DNA of 33,090 bases from Bacteroidales bacterium. GTDB taxonomy: Bacteria; Bacteroidota; Bacteroidia; Bacteroidales; UBA932. The stretch covers positions 1 through 33,090 of the forward strand of contig JAFZXU010000038.1 of the NCBI GenBank assembly GCA_017616655.1, in the 5' to 3' direction. Positions 33,052 through 33,090 of the stretch are shown piece by piece (positions within the stretch are counted from its first letter, which is position 1; every line of letters starts with the position of its first letter). The notes under the pieces were generated by a model. The model made no database searches and was not told the origin of the DNA. It worked only from the letters and a program-made list of their open reading frames with translations. The position numbers were made by a program, and so were the translations under genes.

Positions 33052-33090
33052 CTTCTTTCGCAAACAAAAGGAAACGGCTGCCCGAAAGGC

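Overview
The window comes from a member of the Bacteroidota, most likely a Bacteroidales gut-type organism. The evidence is direct. Promoters follow the Bacteroidetes form TTTG-N19-TAnnTTTG, for example before the tRNA, asd and the toxin-antitoxin pair. Genes include a TonB-dependent receptor with an N-terminal carboxypeptidase-like domain, BACON-domain lipoproteins, DUF4876, DUF6850 and DUF4988 proteins, an S46 dipeptidyl-peptidase, a C10 streptopain-like protease and a BspA/DUF285 surface protein. Most of the window is moderately GC-rich by eye; the right end (after about 31845) and the toxin-antitoxin pair are visibly more AT-rich. I cannot name the genus.

Layout. 1-231: non-coding, with a leftward promoter and two equally spaced inverted repeats. 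232-4520 (-): asd, cdaA and mutS2, tightly packed behind one consensus promoter. 4601-5311 (+): comF. 5264-14033 (-): a five-gene run of BACON lipoprotein, TonB-dependent receptor, DUF4876 protein, DUF6850 barrel and S46 dipeptidyl-peptidase. 14074-14451 (+): a divergent small BACON lipoprotein. 14448-16127 (-): a secreted C69 dipeptidase. 16214-16765 (+): a Phd/YefM-YoeB type toxin-antitoxin pair with a palindromic operator candidate. 16857-17255 (+): a small secreted protein. 17268-24468 (-): acyltransferase, Omp85-like barrel and three tandem DUF4988-type lipoproteins. 24528-26117 (+): an endonuclease/exonuclease/phosphatase-family protein and a HAD phosphatase. 26118-30837 (-): BACON/PKD lipoprotein, BspA-like leucine-rich-repeat protein and C10 protease. 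30892-31563 (+): an isoprenylcysteine-methyltransferase-like membrane protein. 31639-31711: tRNA-Gly(GCC) and terminator. 31845-32541 (-): an HTH protein with its own palindromic operator candidate. 32609-33051 (+): a small lipoprotein.

How the genes may work together (inference). The window is rich in cell-envelope functions aimed at protein and peptide substrates. The five-gene TonB run, which ends in a dipeptidyl-peptidase, has a secreted C69 dipeptidase just beyond the divergent small lipoprotein; this looks like a peptide-acquisition locus with an unusual DUF4876/DUF6850 pair in place of SusD. The DUF4988 run pairs three paralogous surface-lipoprotein candidates with an Omp85-family barrel and a phospholipid acyltransferase, and is the best candidate for an undescribed envelope system. 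The BspA/C10 run would add an adhesive leucine-rich-repeat protein and a secreted cysteine protease. Convergent gene pairs here touch or overlap, so the genome is compact and antisense read-through is likely.
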